Assembly: GCF_014651495.1 (NCBI RefSeq)
Contig: NZ_BMWZ01000001.1
Span: 622,575 to 686,574, forward strand
Direction of reading: 5' to 3'
From: Algibacter mikhailovii
GTDB taxonomy: Bacteria > Bacteroidota > Bacteroidia > Flavobacteriales > Flavobacteriaceae
Length of the DNA: 64,000 nucleotides
The stretch's first letter is position 1. Each line of letters opens with the position of its first letter. The notes below the pieces were generated by a model, which worked only from the letters and a program-made list of their open reading frames with translations, was not told where the DNA came from and searched no databases. Below are positions 1 to 10,530 of the stretch, in pieces. The position numbers and the translations under genes are program-made.

Positions 1-803
1 GGTTTCAAAAATTGATCATTTAAGAATCGGTAAGATATACCTGCCCATAAATAATCTTCTTTTCTATTAAATTTCCTCACTTTAAAATTAACATCAGTGC
101 TTGATCTTTTATCACTACTAAACATTTGATAGAAAATAGAAGGTTCAAATTCTAAACCGCTTTTTTTAGGACCATTAAAAACATAACCTGTATATACTTG
201 GTAGTTTAAAAGTAGTCTTGGCTCTGACACTCTTATAGCTTCATCTATATCCTTCTTAAGAAGGTTGTTGATATTAAAACTTAAAAAATACCCCCTATTT
301 CTGTATAAAGCCCCTATATCAAAATTATTATTTGAAGATTTTCTGTCATCTGTGATATAAGGGTTATTGATAGGTGTATCATCTCCATTCGTAAAATTAT
401 TAATATCAATTCTAAAGTTATTGATGTTATAGGATATTCCAAAAGATAAGTATTGCTCGGAATAATAATCTAATGTTAGGTGATGCGCAAAAGAAAACTT
501 CATTCCCGTTTGAATGGTATTTCCATTTCTATCATTATAAAATGATGCACCTACCCCTGTCCTATTTGAAATTCTGGCATCCCCGTATATAGATTGATTA
601 TCGGGAGCTCCTTTTATACCAACCCATTGGGTAAGCCCATTGGCTCTAATTTTTATATTATCGCCAATACCTGCAAATGTTGGAGAAACAACAAAACTAT
701 TATCAGCAAGATACTGCGTAAAAACAGGTAGGTTTAACTCTTGAGCGTTCCCTTTTGATAGTATCAAAAGTAGCAGACATATTAATATTTTTCTCATTCT
801 CAT
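1..803 (-). CDS. sprF: PorP/SprF family T9SS membrane protein, second copy (3' end outside window)
   Basis: Outer-membrane beta-barrel of the PorP/SprF family, which helps secrete or anchor the SprB-type adhesin encoded beside it. About 267 residues are visible; the C-terminal part lies beyond the left edge. A signal peptide ends near NAQ, followed by ELNLPVFTQYLADN, a hallmark of the family N-terminus. The start is ATG at 803 (a second ATG is at 797), only 7 bp after the stop of the adhesin gene, so the two are surely cotranscribed. The protein is closely similar along its whole visible length to the SprF at 9519-10508, with shared stretches such as ANGLTQW, GAPDNQS, FSFAHHL and FEPS, so the pair arose by duplication. 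Family assignment is firm; partnership with the adjacent adhesin is inferred from F. johnsoniae SprB/SprF. Confidence 0.9.
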   Translation of the reverse strand, partial: MRMRKILICLLLLILSKGNAQELNLPVFTQYLADNSFVVSPTFAGIGDNIKIRANGLTQWVGIKGAPDNQSIYGDARISNRTGVGASFYNDRNGNTIQTGMKFSFAHHLTLDYYSEQYLSFGISYNINNFRIDINNFTNGDDTPINNPYITDDRKSSNNNFDIGALYRNRGYFLSFNINNLLKKDIDEAIRVSEPRLLLNYQVYTGYVFNGPKKSGLEFEPSIFYQMFSSDKRSSTDVNFKVRKFNRKEDYLWAGISYRFLNDQFLK

Positions 804-810
804 AACCTGC

Positions 811-3800
811 TTATCTATATAAAGTAAAATGTCCAACAAAATCTCGATTATCTGTGGCATCATTCAATTTAACAACATACCAATAGTCTCCCGTTGGTAA
901 TTCTGCTCCATTATAAGTACCATCCCACTTATGATTTAAATCTAAAGTGGCTATTTTTCGACCATATCTATCAAAAATATCATAGGTTAATTCTCGGTAT
1001 TGATCTGCACAACCTGGCCCCCATTTATCTCCATTACTAGGCGTAAAGAAATTTGGAATACAGATGTCTATATATTCAAAATATCTCGTTACCTCTGCCG
1101 TACAGCCATTACTATCCATCACTGTTACGGTATAGTTTCCTGACTCATATATGATGAATGTATTTTCCTCTCCTTGAGGCACGCCATTAAGGCTATACTC
1201 ATAGGGTTCTGTACCCCCTGATGCTTGTGCCACAATTTCATTAATACCACCATCTTTTAAATCAAGCTCTAGAGGTTCTATGTCATTAATATCAAAACTT
1301 AGAGTAGATTGTTCACAGCCATTAGTATGTCTTACTGTTATACTATGTCCTATTCCGGAAACTATATTAGTAAAGACATTACTTGTTTGAAAAGGTCCAT
1401 TATTTAGTGAATAATCTACATCCGTTGCATCGGTGCTTGCATCTATAGTTACCGTAACTGTATTGCCTATACTATTATTAACACAACCATATTCTACTAG
1501 GACTTGTGGATCTAGTAACACAGGGTCTGGGAAGGTGATATTCCACTCAGACTCACAACCTTCACTATCTCTCACATAAACAATGTGATCACCACCATTT
1601 AAATTATCAAAATCAAATACGTTTTGCGTGAGGTTACCGGTAAAATATGTTCCAGCAATATCATCTAAGCTAACACTATAAGGTAAAGTTCCTCCTGAAA
1701 TTTCAATGCTGAAAGCGGCATCTAAATCGCCTGAACAAATTTCTGACACCATTGAATTAGGCACTATACTTAACAACACTGGTGTTGGCTCAATAATAGT
1801 GAAATCAAATATTACAAAACATCCTAATTCATCTTGCGCAATGGCCTGATAATCACCTGCTACTAAATTGTTAAAAACAGGCGTGTCAAAAAATTGATTA
1901 AGTTGTGGGGATATAGCATATTTAATAATGCCTGTTCCTCCCGAAGCCAAGATTTCTATCATTCCATCATCACCGCCATTACAACTTACATTGTTCACTG
2001 AAAAATCTGCAGTCAATGCTGCTGATGGTTCTGTAATAGAAATTTGAGCAGAAACCGCTTCGCAATCTAGACCACTTGTCACACTAACTTGATAGGTTCC
2101 AGCTGGTAATTCAGTAAACACACCTGGTGTTGTCTGTACTGGTGCTGGTGAAATATCTGTTCCAGAAGCATCTTGTAATGTGTAATTATAACTACCTAAA
2201 CCTCCTTGAGCTAGAGCTACAATAACACCACTATTATCACCTGTACAGTTAATAGTTGCGTTAGTAGCATCAATATTAACCTCTAAAGTTGGAAGTGGAT
2301 TAATTGTTATTTCATTTGAGCTGACAGAAACACATCCATTAGCATCTCTTACATAGTATACATAGGTACCCTCAGAAACGTTTAATGTTGTAGAAGCGGT
2401 GAATGACCCTAGAACATTTGCAAAACTTGGAGAATCACTAAAAGTGTATGGTCCTACGCCTCCTGTAGCACTTAAGGTAAGTGTCGAATTTGTAAAACAA
2501 GTTTGTGATGTTTCTTTTACCAATAAAGATTCAATCTCCGTTGGTTCAGTTATACTTATACTTGTTGTTGTAAAATCACAATTATAACCATCTGAAATCA
2601 GGACATTATAAGTACCCACACCTAACCCTTCAAATAAAGGTGTCGTTTGTGGTCCAGAAGAACTCATTGTAGGAGACAATTGATTTAACGTATACGTATA
2701 GTTGCTTCCCTGTCCTCCTGAGGCCATGACGTTAATACTTCCATTAGTATCACCGAAGCATGATAACATATTCGCATTGGCTGCAATTGTTCCATCAATA
2801 ATGGTTGGAAGAATAAGGGTCGTATTAGCTGAGGCAATACATCCACCAGCATCCAAAACATTTACTGTATACATTCCCGCTGCTAAACCTGTAAAAGTTC
2901 CACTAGCTGAATACGCTACTGTAGCAGCGCCTGTTAATTCATATTGATAATCTCCCCAACCACCATTTGCTGAGGCGACTATGGTTCCTTGATTATTATC
3001 ACAAGTAACATTTGAAGTTTCAGATGCAACAAGTGATAAGGCTTCCGCAGGAGACTCAATTATAACATTGGTGCTACCTGTACAAAATGGACTCAATGTT
3101 TCTGTTATTACAACCGAATAATTACCGGCCATTAAAGTATTAACTTGTTGAGGATTTAAACTTGTATTTCCTGCCCCAGTTAAAACTGAAACACCAAGGC
3201 TATTAAAAACCTCATAGGTATAAGTACCAGAATACCCCTGGACATCTATATCAATAATACCGTTTTCATTAAAACAAGTAACCGGACTAGATACTGCTGT
3301 TACTATAGGTCCTTGTGGTTCAGATAAAAATATAGTTGCATCTTTTTCACACAAGGTTAAGTCATCTATTATGGTGACTGTATAGCTCCCAGAAGGAAGT
3401 CCAGAATAAACATTACTGCTTAAAATTGCGCTCGCTGGATTAGGGCTTATCTGGTATGAAAAGGTACCTGATCCTCCAGTTGCTGTTATTTCAATTTGAC
3501 CATCATTATCATTACAAGTCGGTAAGGCTACCACTGCAGGCATGATATCAATAGGTGCTTGTACATCTATTGTTGCTAAATTACCACATCCATTAGCGTC
3601 TAAAATCTCAACAGTATGCATTCCCGAATTTAAATTTGTAATCGTAAATGGAATACTTCGTGTTTGGAATACACCGCCATCTACACTATAACTGTAAGGT
3701 GGGATACCAGGTGTTGTTAGAGCTATATCTATAGCAAAATTACCTTCGGTCACCGTACATTGATTATTAAGTGTCGCTGTTATTTCGGGTTGCGTATCCT

Positions 3801-6800
3801 GAGATATTATCAAGGCAGATGGTATAGTCCTGATGCAACCATAAGCATCTTGAACATGAACAAAGTAAGAACCAGCGTCCGCATTAAATACCTGAGTACT
3901 GCTCCACATGCTATCATCAGCCAATGGTGGAATAGCATTAGTGCTTAATTGATAAACATAAGGTGCGGTACCATTAGTAGCAACAGCACTTATCACACCA
4001 GAGTTAGGATTACAATTAGCATTCTTATCTACGCTTGCTGAAATGCTTAGTTCTCGAGCTGATTCTGTTATATTAAAAGGAGAAGTAACCACAGCACAAC
4101 CGGCATTAGAGCCTGAAGTTTCTCTAACAACCACAAAGTAATTACCATAATCTAACGCCCCTAAATTACTCACAACTAAAGAACCACCGGCTCCAACTGA
4201 TCCTGAACTTGAGACCCCAGTAGGTGTTGATGTTAATGCATCCCAAACCTCATAATCAATATTTACCGAACTACCGTACGAACTGTTAACTGTAAAAGAA
4301 ACATTCCCGTCTGCACTGCCAACACAAGTAATATTATTTGATGCAAGTGCAGTAACAGCTAACATTGAATTTGATGGTATAGGATCTTCAGCTGTCTGGT
4401 AATAACTACATTTTGTAGAATCATCATAGACTATAAATGTATAAGTAACACCAGGTAACAGCCCTGTAAAAGTTGCCGATTTACTGTTGACAGCATCTTC
4501 AGGAACCCAGTCCCCAACAGGGTTAGGATACACTGTAGACCCGCCTTTGTAAATAGCGAAAAAGAATGGACCTGGACTTGCCAATGTAGTACCAATACTT
4601 ACTGTGGCTTCGCCTCCAACGATACAATCTGAAGTCGTATTAATGTCAATCAATAAATCTGTAGGCGGCGATGCTACTAATAAATCTTCAACGATTATTG
4701 AACAACCATTAGCATCAACAACATTTATTTGATACAAGCCAAAATCAACAACATCAAATGTTGTAGAGGTAGTACCCGAAGCATTTAGTTCAGATCTTGC
4801 ATATCCGTTTGAACCTGTAACATAATAATTGTAAGGCGCCGTTCCTCCTGTAACACCATCAATAATTACAGAACCTTGAGACACACCTAAGGCCCCACAA
4901 GTAATAGGCACTGTACTATTACTAACGCTAATGGCTAAAGGTTCCGCGATAACAATTGATTTTGTATCAGTACAAAACTTAGCATCTGTAATTGTTACTT
5001 CATAATTTCCTGCAGGTAATCCAGACGTTTGAGCACCAAAATTTGATCCTAGTGTTGTATTAATAACGTTTATTTGGAATGGCGGTGTACCAACGGCATT
5101 GTTGATAATAACATCAAATGCCGCATTAGTATCTCCATGACATAAATTTGATTGTGTTTGTGCCAAGCTTATCTCTGGTGGAGAGATTGCATTAATAAAT
5201 TGTAATCTTGATTCAGCAGAACAACCGTTAGCATCGGTTACCTGAATTTGGTAGGTTCCGGGATTTGCTGCTGTATAAGCAAAAGTTGAACTTGTTGGTA
5301 CTGGTGCGCTGTAAGCTCCCCCATTATAAGACACTGTATAACTAAATGGTGCTACACCACTGGTTATGGTACCGGTAATTACAGCCTCAGGTGATAAGGT
5401 ACAATCCAAATCTTTTGTGAGCACCGTGTTTAAAGTCACCGGTGGTAAAGGAGCAATCGTGTATGATTCAGAATAACTACAACTGAATTCATCTGTAACT
5501 TGAAAAGTATATGTGCCTGGCATTAAACCAGTAAAAATTCCGTTAGAGGCTCCACTAATATTTGAAGTAGCACTAGCCGGTGCAATTATTTCATAATTAA
5601 GCGTTCCATTTCCTCCTGTTGTGGTTATACTTACATCAGTTACATTTAACGGACAACTCAAAGGCGTATTTACAAAAGATAAATCTGTTGGAGGGCTTAA
5701 AGCTTCCATTTCTACAGGTGCTGAGATAAACACACAAGTACTAGCATCTCTAATATAAACGGTATAACTTCCATCCGTCAATCCTGAAAATGATGAACCA
5801 TTTTGAAAATTAATGCCATCAATACTATAGGAATATGGTGCAGTTCCACCAGTAACCCCAGAAACCGATATTTCACCATTAGAAATACAAGTGAACGGCA
5901 CGGTAACTACAGCTGTTCCGAATAAAGGATCAGCAGTATTTATACTAACTGTTTGTGGTAAAGAAGTACAAACATCTGAACCAATTCCATATTGTATCAC
6001 TACATTATAAATACCAGCAGATAAACCGGAAAATACAGGAGAACTAACAAAGGTGGTCCCATTATCAATACTATACTCAAGACTATTTCCATTAGCATTA
6101 GTAACATCTATTTCTATGAGCCCAGAATCACCAAGACTTGTACAAAGAATATCACTTGTAATAACATTAAAATCTGGCTCTACTACGGGTTCAACTGTAA
6201 TTGATGTTTCAGCTGTACAATTGTTTGAATCTACAACGGTAATATTATAAACACCCGCTGATGTTACAGCAATTAATGGTGTACTTTGAAAAACTGTAGT
6301 ACTATTTACAAAGTAATAATACGGAGGCGTTCCCCCTACTGGATATACTGTGATTTCTCCGTCTGTACAGGTTAAAGGGGTAGTAAGTGCTGATGTAGCT
6401 TCTAATAGCGGAGGCTGAATAATTTCAATATCTCCTGAAAAGACGCAACCATCATCCGTAGACACGTCAAGGGTATATGTACCCGGATTTAAGTTTGAAA
6501 AGGTATAGTTATTTTGAGAAATTGGTCCTACCTGATCAATCAGCGTAGAGCCTTCTGAGATTGAAAAGTAATACTGCGGTCTGGCATCATTAGCCGCCAC
6601 TGACACACTTCCTAAATCGCCATAACACAAAGGTTGCGATATGATTGAAGATACCGTAAAGTCATGGTCTACAATTTGAACATCTGGTACTTCAAAAATA
6701 CAAGGATTAGGTGTAACACCAATTTGTCTCAGGTATATAGAATACTGTCTGGCCGTTGTTATAGAAAATGTATTACTAGTTTGATAATTTACACCATCAA

Positions 6801-9030
6801 TACTGTATTCATAGCCATTTGGAACCCCACCCACAACAATTTCACCTGGAGTGGCACAATATATATCTCTTTTTGTGACTGTTGGTACTAATAAGTTAGT
6901 GTATATATTAAAATAAAACTGATTAAAACACCCACCTGTATAATTCATGGTCAGTCTGTATTGACCAGCTGTATCCGCCATAAAATCAGGCCCCGTTGCT
7001 ACCTGATTCCAAGTACAGGCTAAATCTTCATTGGCACAATCTTGATTAACAACTGCCGTACAACTGGATTCATCTAATTTTTCCCATATCATGGAAGTGG
7101 TATCTGAAATATTAGTTTGAATGAGTCTTGCTCCAGTTGTACCACATAAAAAGATATTGGGTAATTCTTTACCATCATTAGGACAAGTCACCACTTCATC
7201 TGCAAAAGGTATTACAGGATTGGTAACATTGGCTCCGAAAGTAATAACTTCAAATATTTGGTCTGTATCTTGACATGGCGCCACAGCAGTGTTGTGTACA
7301 TAGTATGTACCGGTTGATGTGACTGTTATCGTCTGACTTGTTCCAATAACAGGAACCCCTGTTGGACTTGTTGACCATGAATATTTATCATAGCCATTAC
7401 CAGCTGTTAACTGCACATTCTCACCACAAAGGATTACTTCTTCCTCAAAAGTACAATCATTGATATCTGCTAAAAAGTTTGTTGCCCCTGGTGTAAGTAA
7501 ACAACCTGAACTACTGTTGAAACTAGGATCATCAGAAATCACAAAATCAGGATTAATAGTTCCTTTATAAGTAGCGTACGCCTGATTATCAATATTATTT
7601 GAACAAGCATCACTCAATAAGCTACATGTTGAAACAACTGTAACTTTAAACTTTAATGATGACACAGGGTCATTTTCCTCTACAACATCCCTATCTACTC
7701 TAAAAATAAGTTCTCTAGTGGTTGGATTATAGCTCTGTACAGTTACTCCCGGTGGTAGATATTCTATATCCTCTGGATAATTAAACACAATATTAGTAGG
7801 TATAATATCACGTATGGTTAAATCAGTGGCATCATCATTTCCTGTGTTTTGAAAACCGATGGTATAAAACAGCTCATCGCCCAAATCAACAATCTGTCCG
7901 CCAATATCATTACCAAATTCATCTTCAACAATTTTGGTTAAAACAATATTTGGCGCTATAATTTCAATAGCGAACGCATTAAAATAAAAATAATAGATAT
8001 CTAAATTACTACCAAGACTTATTGTAGCTGAGGTTGCACCATTGGAAATCAAAGTATTACCAGCATTTGGGACATTTATTATACCCGAATCAAACCCCAA
8101 AGTATTTGATCCATCAGGAAGTCTGGTGGTCATAATCTCCGGTGTATTGGTAAGTGGATCTATAATAGAAGATGTACTATTGAAAAAGTTATCTTCTTCC
8201 CTTATGATTGTACCTGCATTATTTGTTGCACTTATTGGCGTTCCATTAAGTAGTAAGTAATCTCCAGTCCATCTTCTATCTCCTTCAATGGTACTAAAAG
8301 CATACTTTGCTCTTACAGGCCCAGTCGGAATAGTTTCAAACCCAGAAACTGGAATGGTTTCATTTATTGTACTTGTAATTTTAGTAAACCCATCAAATGA
8401 GGTAATATATTTACTTGGTAAAAGGGGATCTTCATAAACTACGAAAAGAGACCATCCTGCAGAAAGTCCCTCGCTATTTGGTTTCGGTCCAACCATTGAA
8501 GATATGTTAGCCACCGAATAAGTACCTTCAGGGTCTGGTAAGGCTGTTAACATATCTGTCACATCATGGTAATAGGCATAGGTATTAGAATAACGATCTG
8601 TATCTGCATCTTGAAAATATATTTCGGTTCCAGAAATATCTACATATGAACCTCCAGGGGTTTTAAATTTAATATCGGAAATTGGGGTATCACCATCCAC
8701 CACGGCACTCCAATACAATCCGGCATAAACTACTCTATAACATGTGACATCATTAGGAACATCTAAATCTGCACTACTAGAATTAAAGGTGCTAGGATCT
8801 CCATCAATATCTACAAATACGGCTGCATCCAAGCGGTCATTGGTATCTGTTCCGTTATATGGGTCAGACACGTGTAGACCAACATTACTATTTCCTATAA
8901 GAAGTATATCACCCTTAATGGCTTGGTCAAATCTTGGATTAAAAGGAATAAGGTTCTGGCTAAATAATTGCATACTTAGCAACAGCAAAGTAATTACAAA
9001 CACGTAGTTTGAACACGTAGGTTTTTTCAT
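811..9030 (-). CDS. sprB: Giant SprB-like cell-surface adhesin with T9SS type B sorting domain (second copy, 2739 aa)
   Basis: Secreted filament-like adhesin, probably carried along the surface by the gliding machinery. The ATG at 9030 is chosen because it directly precedes a signal peptide (MKKPTCSNY...LFSQ); a TTG 42 bp upstream gives an implausible N-terminal extension. Order of domains: signal peptide; N-terminal globular region to about residue 360; a DUF11-like domain (IVLTKIVEDEFGN, about 365-500); a cysteine-rich section; then some twenty SprB-type modules of 75-90 residues, each with a VxCxG start, a GGxxPYxYS strand and a GxYTVxVxDxxGC end; and a CHU_C/type B sorting domain at the C-terminus (IPNFFTP, DRYGRK, WDG, GDYWY). 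It is collinear with the 4630-residue paralogue but lacks several central blocks. The sorting domain carries a shortened SNGDKWGPG loop where the paralogue has NGDRTLDEWGPG. It ends 7 bp before sprF. Confidence 0.92.
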   Translation of the reverse strand: MKKPTCSNYVFVITLLLLSMQLFSQNLIPFNPRFDQAIKGDILLIGNSNVGLHVSDPYNGTDTNDRLDAAVFVDIDGDPSTFNSSSADLDVPNDVTCYRVVYAGLYWSAVVDGDTPISDIKFKTPGGSYVDISGTEIYFQDADTDRYSNTYAYYHDVTDMLTALPDPEGTYSVANISSMVGPKPNSEGLSAGWSLFVVYEDPLLPSKYITSFDGFTKITSTINETIPVSGFETIPTGPVRAKYAFSTIEGDRRWTGDYLLLNGTPISATNNAGTIIREEDNFFNSTSSIIDPLTNTPEIMTTRLPDGSNTLGFDSGIINVPNAGNTLISNGATSATISLGSNLDIYYFYFNAFAIEIIAPNIVLTKIVEDEFGNDIGGQIVDLGDELFYTIGFQNTGNDDATDLTIRDIIPTNIVFNYPEDIEYLPPGVTVQSYNPTTRELIFRVDRDVVEENDPVSSLKFKVTVVSTCSLLSDACSNNIDNQAYATYKGTINPDFVISDDPSFNSSSGCLLTPGATNFLADINDCTFEEEVILCGENVQLTAGNGYDKYSWSTSPTGVPVIGTSQTITVTSTGTYYVHNTAVAPCQDTDQIFEVITFGANVTNPVIPFADEVVTCPNDGKELPNIFLCGTTGARLIQTNISDTTSMIWEKLDESSCTAVVNQDCANEDLACTWNQVATGPDFMADTAGQYRLTMNYTGGCFNQFYFNIYTNLLVPTVTKRDIYCATPGEIVVGGVPNGYEYSIDGVNYQTSNTFSITTARQYSIYLRQIGVTPNPCIFEVPDVQIVDHDFTVSSIISQPLCYGDLGSVSVAANDARPQYYFSISEGSTLIDQVGPISQNNYTFSNLNPGTYTLDVSTDDGCVFSGDIEIIQPPLLEATSALTTPLTCTDGEITVYPVGGTPPYYYFVNSTTVFQSTPLIAVTSAGVYNITVVDSNNCTAETSITVEPVVEPDFNVITSDILCTSLGDSGLIEIDVTNANGNSLEYSIDNGTTFVSSPVFSGLSAGIYNVVIQYGIGSDVCTSLPQTVSINTADPLFGTAVVTVPFTCISNGEISVSGVTGGTAPYSYSIDGINFQNGSSFSGLTDGSYTVYIRDASTCVFISAPVEMEALSPPTDLSFVNTPLSCPLNVTDVSITTTGGNGTLNYEIIAPASATSNISGASNGIFTGLMPGTYTFQVTDEFSCSYSESYTIAPLPPVTLNTVLTKDLDCTLSPEAVITGTITSGVAPFSYTVSYNGGAYSAPVPTSSTFAYTAANPGTYQIQVTDANGCSAESRLQFINAISPPEISLAQTQSNLCHGDTNAAFDVIINNAVGTPPFQINVINTTLGSNFGAQTSGLPAGNYEVTITDAKFCTDTKSIVIAEPLAISVSNSTVPITCGALGVSQGSVIIDGVTGGTAPYNYYVTGSNGYARSELNASGTTSTTFDVVDFGLYQINVVDANGCSIIVEDLLVASPPTDLLIDINTTSDCIVGGEATVSIGTTLASPGPFFFAIYKGGSTVYPNPVGDWVPEDAVNSKSATFTGLLPGVTYTFIVYDDSTKCSYYQTAEDPIPSNSMLAVTALASNNITCVGSADGNVSFTVNSSYGSSVNIDYEVWDALTSTPTGVSSSGSVGAGGSLVVSNLGALDYGNYFVVVRETSGSNAGCAVVTSPFNITESARELSISASVDKNANCNPNSGVISAVATNGTAPYVYQLSTNAIPPLADDSMWSSTQVFNADAGSYFVHVQDAYGCIRTIPSALIISQDTQPEITATLNNQCTVTEGNFAIDIALTTPGIPPYSYSVDGGVFQTRSIPFTITNLNSGMHTVEILDANGCGNLATIDVQAPIDIMPAVVALPTCNDNDGQIEITATGGSGTFSYQISPNPASAILSSNVYSGLPSGSYTVTIIDDLTLCEKDATIFLSEPQGPIVTAVSSPVTCFNENGIIDIDVQGYSGTYTYEVFNSLGVSVLTGAGNTSLNPQQVNTLMAGNYSVVITETLSPFCTGSTNVIIESPAEALSLVASETSNVTCDNNQGTIVASANGGWGDYQYELTGAATVAYSASGTFTGLAAGMYTVNVLDAGGCIASANTTLILPTIIDGTIAANANMLSCFGDTNGSINVMASGGQGSNYTYTLNQLSPTMSSSGPQTTPLFEGLGVGTYNVLISDGYNCDFTTTSISITEPTEIESLLVKETSQTCFTNSTLTLSATGGVGPYTFSDSPSFANVLGSFTASTTLNVSEGTYVYYVRDANGCVSVSSNEITINPLPTLEVNIDATNATINCTGDNSGVIVALAQGGLGSYNYTLQDASGTDISPAPVQTTPGVFTELPAGTYQVSVTSGLDCEAVSAQISITEPSAALTADFSVNNVSCNGGDDGMIEILASGGTGIIKYAISPQLNQFFDTPVFNNLVAGDYQAIAQDELGCFVIFDFTIIEPTPVLLSIVPNSMVSEICSGDLDAAFSIEISGGTLPYSVSLDDIAGTYFTGNLTQNVFDFDNLNGGDHIVYVRDSEGCESEWNITFPDPVLLDPQVLVEYGCVNNSIGNTVTVTIDASTDATDVDYSLNNGPFQTSNVFTNIVSGIGHSITVRHTNGCEQSTLSFDINDIEPLELDLKDGGINEIVAQASGGTEPYEYSLNGVPQGEENTFIIYESGNYTVTVMDSNGCTAEVTRYFEYIDICIPNFFTPSNGDKWGPGCADQYRELTYDIFDRYGRKIATLDLNHKWDGTYNGAELPTGDYWYVVKLNDATDNRDFVGHFTLYR

Positions 9031-9243
9031 GGCGGTTATATTTGGTATTTCTTTTCTACTTGGGGCTTTCAAAAAGAAATATTAATCATTCTGCTGGTTT
9101 AATACATTTGAAATTTTAAGAAGTATTATCTTTCTTAAAACTAATGTCATTTACACTTTAGCATTTAGACTTTTTAAATATCGTTAATTTTGGTAATAAA
9201 CTAAAAGGGTTTTCTTAAATATTATGTATTAAATCAGATTTAT

Positions 9244-9260
9244 ATGCATTTCGTCGATAA
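9244..9260 (+). promoter_or_regulatory. Candidate shared element ATGCATTTCGTCGATAA
   Basis: This 17-mer starts 214 bp upstream of the second sprB ATG. A similar element lies 193 bp upstream of the first sprB in the same orientation (24616-24632), and related sequences precede two other exported-protein genes (30471-30487 and 31221-31236). A regulatory role is inferred; shared ancestry of the duplicated promoter is the alternative. Confidence 0.3.
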
Positions 9261-9401
9261 AAATTTACTAATTGTAGGTTTTTACATCTTTAATGTAGTG
9301 TTTTTTATACCTACTAGTGAATGACAAAAATCAATAGAAAAAACCACCCTAAAACTTTAAAAATTCAGTTAAAACAAGCCTGAAAATAGAAGAAAAGATT
9401 A

Positions 9402-9431
9402 CTTAGTAATAGCTTAAAAGCAGTAACTAAG
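9402..9431 (-). terminator. Possible hairpin terminator after first sprF
   Basis: CTTAGT pairs with ACTAAG and an inner AGCTT/AAGC adds to the stem. In the minus direction it is followed by a T-rich stretch. It sits about 90 bp after the sprF stop; the stem is AT-rich and interrupted, so the call is tentative. Confidence 0.35.
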
Positions 9432-9518
9432 AACATAATATTTAATGAAGTAAACGTAAAAAAGATGCGCTATTTAAGCATAGATTTTAAGAAGAATCCT
9501 TCCATTTCTACAACTATA

Positions 9519-10508
9519 TTAGTGTCTTATGGGGCTTTGAGTACAAGGACAATTACTTATTCCTTGTAAAAAATTAAGACCAATAGTAACCACGTGTGTG
9601 CCTGAATTATAGGATGCCAGTTGATTTGTTGTAATTTGGTAGGCATAGCCAAAATAAAATAATGACTTTTGAAAGCCAACCATTGGGCCAACATTTAAAG
9701 GCTTAAATAATTGATCATTTAAAAACCTATAAGAAACCCCGGCCCATAAATAATCTTCCTTTCTATTATATTTTCTAATCTTAAAGTTTACATCTGTACT
9801 TGAGCGACTATCACTACTAAACATTTGATAAAACAATGAAGGTTCAAATTCTAAACGACTCCCCTTACGCCCTTTAAAAGTATATCCAGAATATACTTGA
9901 TAATTAAGCAACAATCGAGGTTCTTGCACTCTAAGGTTTTCATCCAGGTTCTTTTTTAAAATATTGCTGGCGTTAAAACTAAAAAACAAACCTTTATTTC
10001 TGTATAAAAAACCGACATCAAAATTATTATTAGACATACCTCTATCATCGGTTACAAATGGGTCCAAATTGGGGTGTTGTGTTCCGCCGTCAAAATTTTC
10101 GTAATCTATTCGAAACGTATTAATGTTATAGGAAATTCCAAAGGATAAATATTGCTTTGAATAATAGTCTAAGATTAGGTGATGCGCAAAAGAAAATTTT
10201 ATCCCCGTTTGCCTTGTGTTTCCATTCTTATCATTGTATAAAGACAACCCAACTCCAGATCTATCAGCTATCCTAACATCGCCATATAAAGATTGATTAT
10301 CTGGAGCTCCATCAATTCCTGCCCATTGCGTTAATCCGTTGGCTCTAATCTTTAAATTATCGCCAATTCCAGCATAAGTTGGTGATATTACAAAATTATT
10401 ATCCGCTAAATATTGAGTAAACACAGGCAAATTAAGCTCTTGACCATACCCTCTTGTCAAGACTAAGAGTAGTAGATATATGATGAGTTTTCTTTTTTGC
10501 ATAATCAT
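9519..10508 (-). CDS. sprF: PorP/SprF family T9SS membrane protein, first copy
   Basis: Outer-membrane barrel of the PorP/SprF family, 329 residues, the usual size. It has a signal peptide (MQKRKLIIYLLLLVL...YGQ) followed by ELNLPVFTQYLADNNFVISP and a complete barrel ending in an NCPC-containing tail. The reading frame is open to a TTG at 10583, which would overlap the end of the adhesin gene and add 25 non-signal residues. The ATG at 10508 (or 10502) is preferred, because it matches the second copy and falls just after the adhesin stop at 10531. Family knowledge says SprF is needed for SprB to reach the surface, and the immediate linkage suggests the same here. The second copy is at 1-803. 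Confidence 0.93.
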   Translation of the reverse strand: MIMQKRKLIIYLLLLVLTRGYGQELNLPVFTQYLADNNFVISPTYAGIGDNLKIRANGLTQWAGIDGAPDNQSLYGDVRIADRSGVGLSLYNDKNGNTRQTGIKFSFAHHLILDYYSKQYLSFGISYNINTFRIDYENFDGGTQHPNLDPFVTDDRGMSNNNFDVGFLYRNKGLFFSFNASNILKKNLDENLRVQEPRLLLNYQVYSGYTFKGRKGSRLEFEPSLFYQMFSSDSRSSTDVNFKIRKYNRKEDYLWAGVSYRFLNDQLFKPLNVGPMVGFQKSLFYFGYAYQITTNQLASYNSGTHVVTIGLNFLQGISNCPCTQSPIRH

Positions 10509-10530
10509 AATTTTTAATGGCTTACCCTGC

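Larger units (their letters stand above)
9031..9518. promoter_or_regulatory. Intergenic region upstream of second sprB copy
   Basis: This 488-bp AT-rich gap separates the first sprF from the second sprB, so the second pair probably has its own promoter. It contains a possible terminator hairpin (9402-9431) and an element similar to one upstream of the first sprB (9244-9260). No ORF with coding character was seen. Confidence 0.5.

Noticed and set aside
9031-9072. TTG start upstream for the second sprB
   Set aside because: It adds a charged sequence before the signal peptide; the ATG at 9030 starts the signal peptide directly.
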